A stretch of 64,000 nt of DNA from a bacterium (GTDB lineage: Bacteria > Pseudomonadota > Alphaproteobacteria > Rhodobacterales > Rhodobacteraceae): positions 1 through 64,000 of the forward strand of contig WGOE01000009.1 of the NCBI GenBank assembly GCA_016124195.1, written 5' to 3'. Positions 44,070 through 51,659 of the stretch are shown in pieces. Each line of letters begins with the position of its first letter. Position 1 is the stretch's first letter. The position numbers were made by a program, and so were the translations under genes. The notes below the pieces were generated by a model. It saw only the letters and a list, made by a program, of their open reading frames with translations. It ran no database searches and was not told where the DNA came from.

Positions 44070-45083
44070 TCATTGGCGCTTCCTCTGCGCCCGACGCGCC
44101 GCCATGATCTGCCGTGCCTCGCCTGCGTACTTGATAACCATGGCTTTAGTGGCGTGGCCCGAGTAGGACATGATCTCGTCGTCGTTGCAGTCAGCCCAGG
44201 CCAATTCCATCACACCACGATACCGCAGCGCGTGAAGGTCAAAGGCCTCCAGACCGAGTCTCACCCGCTCGGTGCGCATGATCTCGGCCATACGGCGGTA
44301 ATCCATGCGGCTACCGTCACGCTTGGTGATGATGTGACGGGAAGGCATAGGCGAAAAGGGGAGGGCACTCTTAGCGCTATCCAGCGCCGCCTTGAGGGCA
44401 GGGGTACAGGGCAAGAGAAGCGGCTTATCGGTCTTGCCCTGACGCAGCTTGAGGCAATCGCCGTCATAGTCGCCCCAGGTAAATTGCAGCCAATCGCTTG
44501 GGCGCTGGACGCTGCCAACACCAATTTCAAAAATCAGCTTCTCAAGCGCCCCAGCGTCGGCCCGCATCTTGGCCACGGCAGCGTCAGGCCAGGGCACATG
44601 CGGCTGTTGCCGGTCCTTGGGCACCTTCAGGCGCTCAATGCCAGCGGCTGGGTTGGCCTTGAGCCAGTCTAGCCTATCGATCTCTTTGAAGATAAGCGAA
44701 ATGGCTACTGGGATATAGTTGGCGAAGCGAACGCGATGCTTGTTCTTGTCCATCGCCTTGTAGATCTCGGCGCGAGTCAACTTGGCAACGTCATATGGCC
44801 CGACCTTCTCAGTCAGGTACTCAAGCACGGGTTCGAGGTCTTTGCGGTAGCGTGGCGACTTGTCGGCCCACCGATCCGACTTGCGCAGAATGGCAATTGC
44901 CGCGCCCCAGGACCGCTTGGCCTCGGCCTTTTTGCCGGTCATCACCTCCCAATACTGGCGGTCAAATTCCTCGGTGTTCTCAGGTGCCGTGAAGCGGTGC
45001 AGGTATTTGCCGCCCCGATAGAAGTAGATGAAGCCGGGTTTCGGTTCCCGGATGAAAGCCTTGCGGCCAACTTTCCTTACCAT
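44070..45083 (-). CDS. int: Tyrosine-type site-specific integrase
   Basis: A 337-residue phage integrase. The N-terminal part has an arm-binding-like segment, PGFIYFYRGGKYLHRFTAPE. The catalytic domain (about 165-330) keeps the first Arg in GSVQRPSDWLQFTWGDYDG, the HxxR box in LHALRYRG, and the late His and Tyr in YSGHATKAMVIKYAGEA. It sits next to attL, as expected for the enzyme that put the element into tRNA-Cys. It overlaps the excisionase-like gene by seven bases. It is apparently full length. Confidence 0.93.
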   Translation of the reverse strand: MVRKVGRKAFIREPKPGFIYFYRGGKYLHRFTAPENTEEFDRQYWEVMTGKKAEAKRSWGAAIAILRKSDRWADKSPRYRKDLEPVLEYLTEKVGPYDVAKLTRAEIYKAMDKNKHRVRFANYIPVAISLIFKEIDRLDWLKANPAAGIERLKVPKDRQQPHVPWPDAAVAKMRADAGALEKLIFEIGVGSVQRPSDWLQFTWGDYDGDCLKLRQGKTDKPLLLPCTPALKAALDSAKSALPFSPMPSRHIITKRDGSRMDYRRMAEIMRTERVRLGLEAFDLHALRYRGVMELAWADCNDDEIMSYSGHATKAMVIKYAGEARQIMAARRAQRKRQ

Positions 45084-45283
45084 TTGATTGCCCCTTCAAT
45101 GGCTTCTCCGGTGCCGATCTTGCGGATTTGTTCGGTGTCCCATCGGATGACACCAGGAGCTATCTCGCGCCCCTTCGGCAGATGCCCGCCCGCCACCAGC
45201 GCCCGAAACTCGGCCGGGCGCATATCAAGCAGCGCAGCAGTCGTGGTTTCGTTCGCCAAGATCGGGGTCAGGCGGTTTGCCAT
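45077..45283 (-). CDS. Small DNA-binding excisionase-like protein (AlpA/Xis type)
   Basis: A 68-residue protein with LDMRPAEFRALVAGGHLPKGREIAPGVIRWDTEQIRKI, the winged-helix pattern of AlpA/Xis proteins in which a helix-turn-helix precedes RWD. Its TAA overlaps the integrase start by seven bases. It probably controls the direction of recombination. Confidence 0.75.
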   Translation of the reverse strand: MANRLTPILANETTTAALLDMRPAEFRALVAGGHLPKGREIAPGVIRWDTEQIRKIGTGEAIEGAIKW

Positions 45284-45286
45284 CAG

Positions 45287-45838
45287 CTACTTCCCGTAGG
45301 CCTCATCCAGCACTTCAACCGACGACAACGCCATGCGCTGGAGAATACCATTAAACAGTCGAGACACATTCAGGGCGATGAAACCGAGCGGGACGTTCAA
45401 GCCACGATTGATTTCTTTCAAGTCCAAGGTGCCGTCGCGGGACAACGCCACTTGCGCCTTGCCGCCCGACACACAAAGGTAGGTGGTGCCATCCAGGTAG
45501 TGATACGGCAAGCCCGGCAGCCGTTCGGCGTCTTGATCCTCCCTGATGGCGTCGTCATCTTGGACCATGTATCCGGTCGCCCCATCAGACCCATGCGAGA
45601 ACCATTGAGATGCTGCGAAAGCATCAGCCGGGGAATTGATGCCAATGCGCATCAACGCCGCCGCGCCGCCGATCTCCATGACGTTGAACCAAGAGAAGGC
45701 CCGCTTGAAGCCCTTACCAAGCGGTTCACGCTGGCCGACGATAAGGCCACGGTCGGCCCAGTTTGCGATTTCTTTGGCGGTCGCGCCGGTTGCCAGCGCG
45801 ACCGATTGTGCAGTGAATTTGCGGGTCAGCAGTTCCAT
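45287..45838 (-). CDS. HTH (MerR-like N-terminus) element protein
   Basis: A 183-residue protein whose N-terminus, KFTAQSVALATGATAKEIANWADRGLIVG, looks like a MerR-type helix-turn-helix. The rest (HYLDGTTYLCVSGGKAQVALSRDGTLDLKEINRGLN and onward) is not a known ligand domain. It lies three bases upstream of the excisionase-like gene on the same strand. It may be a regulator of excision or of late genes. I do not recognise a named family. Confidence 0.6.
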   Translation of the reverse strand: MELLTRKFTAQSVALATGATAKEIANWADRGLIVGQREPLGKGFKRAFSWFNVMEIGGAAALMRIGINSPADAFAASQWFSHGSDGATGYMVQDDDAIREDQDAERLPGLPYHYLDGTTYLCVSGGKAQVALSRDGTLDLKEINRGLNVPLGFIALNVSRLFNGILQRMALSSVEVLDEAYGK

Positions 45839-45943
45839 GTCATACCTCCAAGCCTCCCTGATAACTTAGAACGAGTTTCACGTTGCGTCAAGGTAAAAAC
45901 TTGGATTGCGTTTCTCGCCTAGCCATCGCCTCTCAGTCGTGGG

Positions 45944-46222
45944 CTATGGCTTTTGCAACGCATCAATATCGTCGTTCGGGTTGTAGGCCATGGCTTGCTC
46001 GCGCGTCGGCATGCCAAGCGCCGGGCGAAGCAGATCCAGAAGGTCCTTGGCCTTGTCCAGATGCTCCATCGCGGCCATGACGCCCGCATGGACGGCACTT
46101 CCATCCGAATCGGTGGTGCGGTTGCTTCCCCGGTGCGCCATGCCCAGCAAATCCAGAAGGTCGGCCACGGTATCCAGTTCGTCGCTTGCATCAAGGAAAG
46201 CGGATGTTGCGGCTTGGGTCAT
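45944..46222 (-). CDS. Small element protein, unknown function
   Basis: A 92-residue protein from the ATG at 46222 (MTQAATSAFLDASDELDTV), which overlaps the stop of the upstream small gene by four bases. It is mostly helical and acidic, with two DLLDLL stretches (about 21-26 and 65-70). It is the last of three chained small genes transcribed away from the repressor. No family is recognised. Confidence 0.55.
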   Translation of the reverse strand: MTQAATSAFLDASDELDTVADLLDLLGMAHRGSNRTTDSDGSAVHAGVMAAMEHLDKAKDLLDLLRPALGMPTREQAMAYNPNDDIDALQKP

Positions 46223-46476
46223 GCCTGCACCCCCCTCGCCAAGGCGTCGATGTCCTCGGCCACAGCTTTGGGCCAACTGATTGAATCAACATCCGAAGCG
46301 ATCTTGTCGGCTATCTCCTGGGCGATGCCGATCAGTGCTTGCGCCGCGTTCCGGCCGCGTTTTTCCTCAAGGAGGATGTCGATCCCCTCGATCAGCGCTG
46401 AAAGGGTTGTGGCGGTTTGCTGAAGCTCGCGCATGTACGCGGTCAGCTTGGCCGGGTTGATGTCGGGCGTGGTCAT
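46219..46476 (-). CDS. Small helical element protein, unknown function
   Basis: An 85-residue protein, probably an all-helical bundle (YMRELQQTATTLSALIEGIDILLEEKRG, then GIAQEIADKIASDVDSI). Start and stop overlap its neighbours by four bases each, so the three genes are probably translated as a unit. Early phage operons often contain such proteins. No function is assigned. Confidence 0.55.
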   Translation of the reverse strand: MTTPDINPAKLTAYMRELQQTATTLSALIEGIDILLEEKRGRNAAQALIGIAQEIADKIASDVDSISWPKAVAEDIDALARGVQA

Positions 46477-46730
46477 TCTGTCACCTCATGGGCAGGCAGG
46501 CTTTCCACATCTTCCATGATGCCGATAAGCAGATGGATGGCATGGTCGAGCGCCGAGCTTTCGAGGAACTGCAAGCCCCAAGCGCCCTTGCCGTCAGAAC
46601 ACGAATCTTCGGCCAGAGACTTCAACTGCAGGATCGAGATTGCAGTCATCAGATGATCGTGCGGGGTCGGATTTCTCAGGTAGGCAGGCAAGCCTTTATC
46701 TTTCCCCGAAGCGGGGTTGTTGGTCGTCAT
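46473..46730 (-). CDS. Small element protein, first gene of the leftward operon
   Basis: An 85-residue protein from the ATG at 46730, chosen because AGGAG lies nine bases before it. It contains HDHLMTAISILQLKSLAEDS and DHAIHLLIGIMEDVESLPAH. It is the first gene driven by the candidate promoter overlapped by operator O1. No family is recognised. Confidence 0.55.
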   Translation of the reverse strand: MTTNNPASGKDKGLPAYLRNPTPHDHLMTAISILQLKSLAEDSCSDGKGAWGLQFLESSALDHAIHLLIGIMEDVESLPAHEVTE

Positions 46731-46763
46731 CGTGATTGCTCCTATTGGGTTGCCCAAGTTGTT

Positions 46764-46824
46764 TGGGTATGATACCCATAAAGCAGCCGCGATAGTCCGT
46801 CAACAGAAATAGGTATGATACCCA
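46764..46824. promoter_or_regulatory. Two palindromic operators with divergent promoters
   Basis: O1 is TGGGTATGATACCCA (46764-46778), a perfect 15-bp palindrome. O2 is TAGGTATGATACCCA (46810-46824) with one mismatch; centres are 46 bp apart. Leftward, TTGACG (46803-46798), 17 bp and TATGGG (46780-46775) overlap O1. Rightward, TATGAT (46814-46819) in O2 is a -10 box whose start point would be at the repressor ATG. Confidence 0.75.
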
Positions 46825-46825
46825 A

Positions 46826-47062
46826 ATGACCGGCAACCATCTGCGAGCGGCCCGCGCCCTTATCGGTATGGAACAGATAGACTTGGCGGAGAAGTCAGGC
46901 GTAAGCGTCAACACGATCCGGAACATGGAAGCGTTTGGCTCCGCAGCAATGCGAGTCAGGCTCGATACAATCGAAAAGGTCCGCGCCGCCCTCGAGGCTG
47001 CTGGCGTGGTGTTCCTGCCAGAGAACGGCAACGGCCCAGGCGTGGCGTTGCGGAAACCCTGA
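46826..47062 (+). CDS. XRE-family repressor
   Basis: A 78-residue protein with an N-terminal helix-turn-helix of the XRE/Cro type (LRAARALIGMEQIDLAEKSGVSVNTIRNMEAFG). The C-terminal part, LDTIEKVRAALEAAGVVFLPENGNGPGVALR, is the common tail of short XRE regulators. It is the only gene of the element on the plus strand. Operator O2 ends one base before its ATG and there is no ribosome-binding site, so the mRNA is probably leaderless and self-repressed. It should also control the leftward operon through O1. Confidence 0.88.
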   Translation: MTGNHLRAARALIGMEQIDLAEKSGVSVNTIRNMEAFGSAAMRVRLDTIEKVRAALEAAGVVFLPENGNGPGVALRKP

Positions 47063-47065
47063 TGC

Positions 47066-47265
47066 AGTGGACAAGTTGGCCGTTGCACAAAAATGTAGCG
47101 CTAATGCCCCGGCCACACCCTTTGGCGTTTCAGGGCGAAGCCGCAAATGATCGAGTGGACAAGTTGTCCACTTGATCGCTCTTACGCTGCCCATCGCGCA
47201 AATGAGGAGTGGCCAACTTGGCCACTCCTGTCTGAGTGTCGCGCCAATGCCACAGCGACACCCCT
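47066..47265. repeat. Array of three related palindromic units
   Basis: The units are: GTGGACAAGTTGGCC (from 47067); the 19-bp perfect palindrome AGTGGACAAGTTGTCCACT (47154-47172); and a 25-bp perfect palindrome, AGGAGTGGCCAA-C-TTGGCCACTCCT (47205-47229). The first and third are followed by similar stretches (GCGCTAATGCC...ACACCCTTTG and GCGCCAATGCC...ACACCCCTTG). Nothing else was seen in 47063-47278; frames across it are low-complexity by-products. Confidence 0.7.
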
Positions 47266-47278
47266 TGCCCTCGCTGCC

Positions 47279-47512
47279 CTATTGGGTCCGCACATTGGTC
47301 ATATCAGGCGGGTCGATCCCCACGGCGATGTCCCGAAGGTATTTAGCCGCGGCTTTCTCACCGAGTTCCTGGATCAGCCTATGGAGCCCGATTGTGAACG
47401 CTATGCCCGCCTCAAAGACCGCTTGAGTATTGTCTGAGGTAGTGGCCAGAGAGGTCAGTCTTAAAGACAGAAATTCTGTGATCTGTTCGTCGGTAAGTCT
47501 GCGATCTTTCAT
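47279..47512 (-). CDS. Small element protein, paralogue of the 51044-51274 product
   Basis: A 77-residue protein whose ATG overlaps the stop of the tape-measure-like gene, so it should be translated with it. Its C-terminal half, EKAAAKYLRDIAVGIDPPDMTNV, matches QAAEWLRNIADEIERPELASV of the protein at 51044-51274. It is predicted to be helical and soluble. The function is unknown. Confidence 0.6.
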   Translation of the reverse strand: MKDRRLTDEQITEFLSLRLTSLATTSDNTQAVFEAGIAFTIGLHRLIQELGEKAAAKYLRDIAVGIDPPDMTNVRTQ

Positions 47513-49461
47513 TGCGCCACCATGATCCGATATCCCCGATCGCCCGCTTCGGCGTCCAGCTTGTCGAGCAAGGAACCGATCATGGCCCCGTTGAACATGT
47601 CGCCAGGGCCGAAGCCAGTCAGGCGCACTTGAAGGGGCTGTGGCGCGGCCTGCTGAGCGGCTGCGGCCGCGCTAGCACCTCCCCCGCCACCGCCGCCGCT
47701 ACTGCCGGATTTGATGGAGTTCACGAGGCTCAGACCGCTTGCAATAACCGCCCCGACAGCCGCTAGTTTTGTGAAGAGTGTACCAGGGCCAGCGAGAACA
47801 TCAGATGCCGCCTTGTAGGTATTGATCAGGGCCTGCGCCGCGCTGATTGTCCTGGAGATCCGCACCATCTTGTCCCCGCCGGCCTGCAAGGTATCTGCGG
47901 CAATACCCAAATATCCGGCGAGTGCATTGGCGTTTCCGCCCCATGCCTCTTGGTCGATTGAGCTCATCGTCGCCTGGTGCTTGGATTGCAGCTCCTCGGC
48001 AAGCTTGGTGTATTCCGTGATCGTCAGCAGCTTCTTGTCGAGCGCCTTTTGCAGCGTGTCCTGCTGATCCTTGTAAGCCCGCGCCTCGATCTCGGCCTGC
48101 GTCTGTACGCTGTCCTGCAAGGCCTTAAGCTGATCTGCCAGCTTGTTCGCTCCACCGCCGCCGCTAGTGTGGCCCGGCTTTCCCGGCTTGGATGCAGGCG
48201 GGGTCAAGCTATCGCCGCCGCGATGCGGGCCATCTCCGCCGCTTGGGGGCAATGTCGTGTCGCCGGAAGGCGCATCCCCACCAGCGCCGAAGTTCATCAG
48301 ATTCATCATGTGGCCGAGCGCGCCGCCGATGGCATCGGCGTAGGCGTTCATTTGGCCAATGGCCCCCGACATGTCCGCGCCGTTCAGGATACCGATGGAA
48401 CTGATCGTTGCGTTGACACGCTCAAAGGCTACGTTAATCCGGGTCTTGTAGTCATCCGCCGAAATAGCGCCCAGCTTGAAGGCTTCGCTTTGCGTGCGAA
48501 TATCGGCAGCCTGAGCGCGCAGTGCATTGCTGATGGACCCATCCGCCAAACCGGCGAAGGACAGCGCCATCTTTTCAAGCTCACCAGCAGCATCTTCCGC
48601 AGAGGTCTTCACCTCATCCATACGCAGGTTCTTGGCGAGGTCTACGGAGTCTTGCGTGGTCGAGTGCAGAGCTTGGGCGGCATCGCGCAGGGCAAAGGCA
48701 ACAGCGTTCACCGCCTCCTGCATCGCCGGGCCGAAGGTGATGGCAAACTGCGTGGCAGCGCCCGCAGCCGCGTCCTTAAGGCGTCCGAAAGAGTCGCCCA
48801 GGTTATCCAGCGTAGCAGTGTCGGTGTCACTCATGGCAACGCCAAGATCGCGCTGGTGCTGCGCCGCATCGGCCACGGCTGCGCTAAAGCCCTGCATCAT
48901 GGGGATAAGGTCGGCCCCCGACTTGCCGAAGATCGCCACCGCCTCTGCCGTCTGCCGCGTCGGGTCCTTGATCGCCGCAATCGCATCTGCAATTTTTGCG
49001 AATGCTTGATCCGGCGACAGGCCAGCGAAACTGCTGTAGCTCAGGCCCAGCTTGTCAAAGGCCTCGGTCTGTAGCTTCACCCCGTCGCGCAAGTTGGCAA
49101 GGCTGACCTGCATCTTGACGATGCCAGCCGACAGTTGCTCCTGAGATACGCTGGCCTCGTCCGCGACCTGCGTCATGGCTTGCAAAGCCGCAACGTGAAT
49201 GCCCGTCTTGGCCGACAGGTCATGCAGCGCGCCTGCGTTGTCTATCGCCCGCTTGACCAGCACGCCAAGCCCGGCTGACAGGCCAGTGACGACACCCGCC
49301 ATCGCCAGCCCTGCCAAGCTGAACGCCTTGACCTTAGCTGCCGATGCCTCAGTGCTGACACCGAACTTCGAGACAGACGCCTCGCCACGGGCCATTGCCG
49401 TGACCAGAGGGCCAATGTCGGCCCCGATAGAGATGGCGATGTCGCCGATCACGTTAGCCAT
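47509..49461 (-). CDS. Phage tail tape-measure-like protein
   Basis: A 650-residue protein starting MANVIGDIAISIGADIGPLV, a typical tape-measure opening. It contains the PhageMin-tail type core with LSAGLGVLVKRAIDNAGALHDLSAKTGIHVAALQAM, DPTRQTAEAVAIFGKSGADLIPMMQG and later a Gly/Ala/Ser-rich region (about 590-625). Hydrophobic stretches at 45-70 and 555-600 fit. It is short for a siphophage tape measure, and no tail tube, chaperone or tip genes are nearby. It may be a reduced tail protein or serve another role in a satellite. Confidence 0.82.
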   Translation of the reverse strand: MANVIGDIAISIGADIGPLVTAMARGEASVSKFGVSTEASAAKVKAFSLAGLAMAGVVTGLSAGLGVLVKRAIDNAGALHDLSAKTGIHVAALQAMTQVADEASVSQEQLSAGIVKMQVSLANLRDGVKLQTEAFDKLGLSYSSFAGLSPDQAFAKIADAIAAIKDPTRQTAEAVAIFGKSGADLIPMMQGFSAAVADAAQHQRDLGVAMSDTDTATLDNLGDSFGRLKDAAAGAATQFAITFGPAMQEAVNAVAFALRDAAQALHSTTQDSVDLAKNLRMDEVKTSAEDAAGELEKMALSFAGLADGSISNALRAQAADIRTQSEAFKLGAISADDYKTRINVAFERVNATISSIGILNGADMSGAIGQMNAYADAIGGALGHMMNLMNFGAGGDAPSGDTTLPPSGGDGPHRGGDSLTPPASKPGKPGHTSGGGGANKLADQLKALQDSVQTQAEIEARAYKDQQDTLQKALDKKLLTITEYTKLAEELQSKHQATMSSIDQEAWGGNANALAGYLGIAADTLQAGGDKMVRISRTISAAQALINTYKAASDVLAGPGTLFTKLAAVGAVIASGLSLVNSIKSGSSGGGGGGGASAAAAAQQAAPQPLQVRLTGFGPGDMFNGAMIGSLLDKLDAEAGDRGYRIMVAQ

Positions 49462-49690
49462 GTTTTATTCCCAAATGTTGCGATTACTGAAAGGAAAGGA
49501 TGGGCGCCGGTCCCGGGGGCCTGATCCTTTAAGATCGAGGCCCCCGGTAGGGGGATGTTAATCCTGGTCACGTCGCCGAAAGGGAAAGCAACCACCAGGT
49601 GACGGAGTTAACGCACTGCCCGTCTAATCGTGTCTGTTCTGGTCCGAGATTCCAGCGCCAGACCTGCGCTTTGGATTATTCCCCGCGCTC
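49462..49690. other. Intergenic region between capsid and tape-measure genes, with hairpin
   Basis: A strong hairpin, CCGGGGGCCTGATC (49513-49526) with GATC-G-AGGCCCCCGG (49533-49547) and loop CTTTAA, probably terminates or attenuates capsid transcription on the minus strand. GGATGGGCGCCGGTCCC here resembles GGATGGACGCCGGTCCC at about 51384. The remaining bases hold no gene. Confidence 0.5.
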
Positions 49691-50818
49691 TTACGACGCG
49701 GAGAACTTCAACAGCTTGACGGCCTCACCTTCGGCAACCGCTCCACCGATCCGGTGATAGGCGTAGATCAACAGGTTGGGCTTCGTGGTGAACGGATCCC
49801 GCAACAGCTTGATGCCCGGTTGCTCGGCAATCACATAGGCCTGCGCGAAGTCACCGAAGGCGATGGAATAGGAATTCGCCGCAATGTCGGGGAATTCTTC
49901 GTCCATATAGACCGGGTATCCCATCAGCATGTTGGGCATGCCTTCCGCGAGGCTGTCGTACCACAGGAAGCGCCCGTAGGAGTCCTTGAGCGTGCGCGCC
50001 AGGCCTGCGGTCTTGGAGTTCATCAGGAAGGCGGCATTGGCGCGATAGGGCGCCCGTAGCGCGTGCACGAGGTCCACAATGCAGTCCACAGGGTTGGTCG
50101 AGGCAAAGGCCCCTGCCGCGCCGCTTGGGACGTACTGCAGCACGCCATCGGCGCGCGTGCTGTCGCCGGAGGTCGAGGTCGCGTAACTCAGGAGGCCCTT
50201 CGGCTTCGCGATGCCATCGCCGTTGATGAAGGCGGAACCTTCGGTCCGGGCGAACTTGTTCGCGATGCGGCCCTCGATCCATGCCCCGATGTCAAACATC
50301 GAAGTATCGAGCAGCTTCTGAGTCACCACCTGCGACGTGTAGATCTCTTGCAGCGGGACATGCAGCAAGCCAATGGTTGCGGTGCTAAGCGCGGTGCGGG
50401 CTGCATTCTCCCCGACCCAAGCGGCGTCGATGTCGGTCAGATCGTAGGGCTCTTCCCAGGAGTCGGCCCTATCGACCGACACCCGGCGCGCCAGGTTGGC
50501 GATGGGCGAAAGGTTCCGGACCTTCGTGCGGATAGCGTCGGCCATCGAAGGCAAGACGGTGTAGCCGCCATCGGGTTCAGACCCGACCTGCATTGCCTTG
50601 AGTTCGGTTTCGTCGCCGTTCTTCACGAACAGGCCTACAGCCTTGCGCTCGGGCTGCGCGTCGCTCTTGCGCTCGCCCCGGATGCCACCGCGCGACAACC
50701 GCAGCTCGAGATCTTCGCGCTCCTTGCGCTCCATGGCCATCTCGGCCGCGTACTTTTCAGCGAATGCCGAGAGGGCATTGCCTTGTTCCAGAATCAAAGT
50801 TTTAAGCTCGGGGTCCAT
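49691..50818 (-). CDS. HK97-type phage major capsid protein
   Basis: 375 residues from the ATG at 50818, nine bases after GGAG; an ATG at 50833 is an alternative. An N-terminal coiled segment (about 1-55, SAFAEKYAAEMAMERKEREDL) resembles the delta/scaffold region of HK97 gp5. The fold continues with GYTVLPSMADAIRTKVRNLSPIANLARRVSVD, FINGDGIAKPKGLLSY, NAAFLMNSKTAGLARTLKDSYGRFLW and PNMLMGYPVYMDEEFPDIA. No prohead protease or portal gene accompanies it. It may form small capsids from, or interfere with, a helper phage. Confidence 0.9.
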   Translation of the reverse strand: MDPELKTLILEQGNALSAFAEKYAAEMAMERKEREDLELRLSRGGIRGERKSDAQPERKAVGLFVKNGDETELKAMQVGSEPDGGYTVLPSMADAIRTKVRNLSPIANLARRVSVDRADSWEEPYDLTDIDAAWVGENAARTALSTATIGLLHVPLQEIYTSQVVTQKLLDTSMFDIGAWIEGRIANKFARTEGSAFINGDGIAKPKGLLSYATSTSGDSTRADGVLQYVPSGAAGAFASTNPVDCIVDLVHALRAPYRANAAFLMNSKTAGLARTLKDSYGRFLWYDSLAEGMPNMLMGYPVYMDEEFPDIAANSYSIAFGDFAQAYVIAEQPGIKLLRDPFTTKPNLLIYAYHRIGGAVAEGEAVKLLKFSAS

Positions 50819-51043
50819 ATTTGGAAACTCCATGATTGGGGGATGCCTTGAAAGGCTATTGGCGAACCATCACAGCTTCGTGCCGGTCCGTATTTCGAGC
50901 ACCCACTACATCCCGTAGCTTTAGCTCGTTGCCTCTCAAACATCCCGTTTGAGCATGGCGTCCAATGTCCGCGCTTTGAAACCTCCGCTCATCCCGAGCG
51001 CAAATTCTTAGCGAAACCATTGGATCTCAGAATATCCGATAAA
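50819..51043. other. Intergenic region upstream of the capsid gene
   Basis: About 225 bases with no supported gene. It presumably contains the capsid promoter; no strong -35/-10 pair was recognised. CAAACATCCCGTTTGAGC contains a short inverted repeat, CAAAC/GTTTG. Confidence 0.35.
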
Positions 51044-51274
51044 TCAGCAACGCGCAACTGAAGCCAATTCAGGACGTTCTATTTCGTCCGCAATATTGCG
51101 CAGCCATTCTGCCGCCTGGACACCGCCGCACTTCACCCGGGCAATTTCCAAGCCTATAGCAAGATAGGCCTCCGCAATCGTATCTACGGAGAAAAGGCCG
51201 GATTCAATGAATTGATTGGCCCAATGTCCAAGTTTGTCTGTTAGCTCAAGTCCAAGATTATCGTCGGTCACCAT
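51044..51274 (-). CDS. Small element protein, paralogue of the 47279-47512 product
   Basis: A 76-residue helical protein with AAAGGAA before its ATG. It shares with the 47279-47512 protein the pattern EA-x2-A, IGL, AA-[YW]-LR-[DN]-IA, I-[DE]-x-P-[DE]. One copy sits before the capsid gene and one after the tape-measure gene, so they may act in particle formation or in control. The function is unknown. Confidence 0.6.
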   Translation of the reverse strand: MVTDDNLGLELTDKLGHWANQFIESGLFSVDTIAEAYLAIGLEIARVKCGGVQAAEWLRNIADEIERPELASVARC

Positions 51275-51435
51275 GGAGTGTTCCTTTCCAGATAAGAGTG
51301 AGTTCGGTTCGGATTATCGAGGCTCGGCCCACGCGCACGCGCGCGCATGAATCGAAAAAACTGTATTAGCGATGAAACAGAGGATGGACGCCGGTCCCTT
51401 GGCCCATCCGACCAGAGATTGACCGCCCCCAGGGC

Positions 51436-51648
51436 TGCACCACCTGCACCACCTTTCCCCACACATTTCGTCTGCAATGCCCGTCGCATACCTGCCCACA
51501 AAGTACATATGCGCGAATACGCGATACAAATCAGTAACTTAACCTTTACGAAGAAGAGCGTGGGAAAAGGTGGTGCAGGTGGTGCAAGGTGGTGCAATGT
51601 GCCTTCGGCGCACCACATATTGGCTAGGTAGTGCATCAAGGTGGTGCA
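51436..51648. other. Candidate replication origin with GGTGGTGCA iterons
   Basis: Two inverted copies of GGTGGTGCA lie at 51436-51453. Three direct copies lie at 51569-51577, 51578-51586 and 51588-51596, a variant GGTAGTGCA at 51627-51635, and a further copy at 51640-51648. The flanks TTTCCCCAC and GTGGGAAAA extend the inverted symmetry. The roughly 100 bases between are AT-richer than the surroundings. It abuts the primase-helicase gene. Short frames across 51275-51659 are by-products. Confidence 0.65.
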
Positions 51649-51659
51649 GCATTTCGTGC

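Noticed and set aside
46895-47437. ORFs on both strands through the palindrome array
   Set aside because: They mirror the repeat sequence (WTSxPL-type repeats) and have no ribosome-binding sites.
51436-51648. CRISPR array
   Set aside because: The repeats are only nine bases, adjoin without spacers, occur in both orientations, and no cas genes are present.
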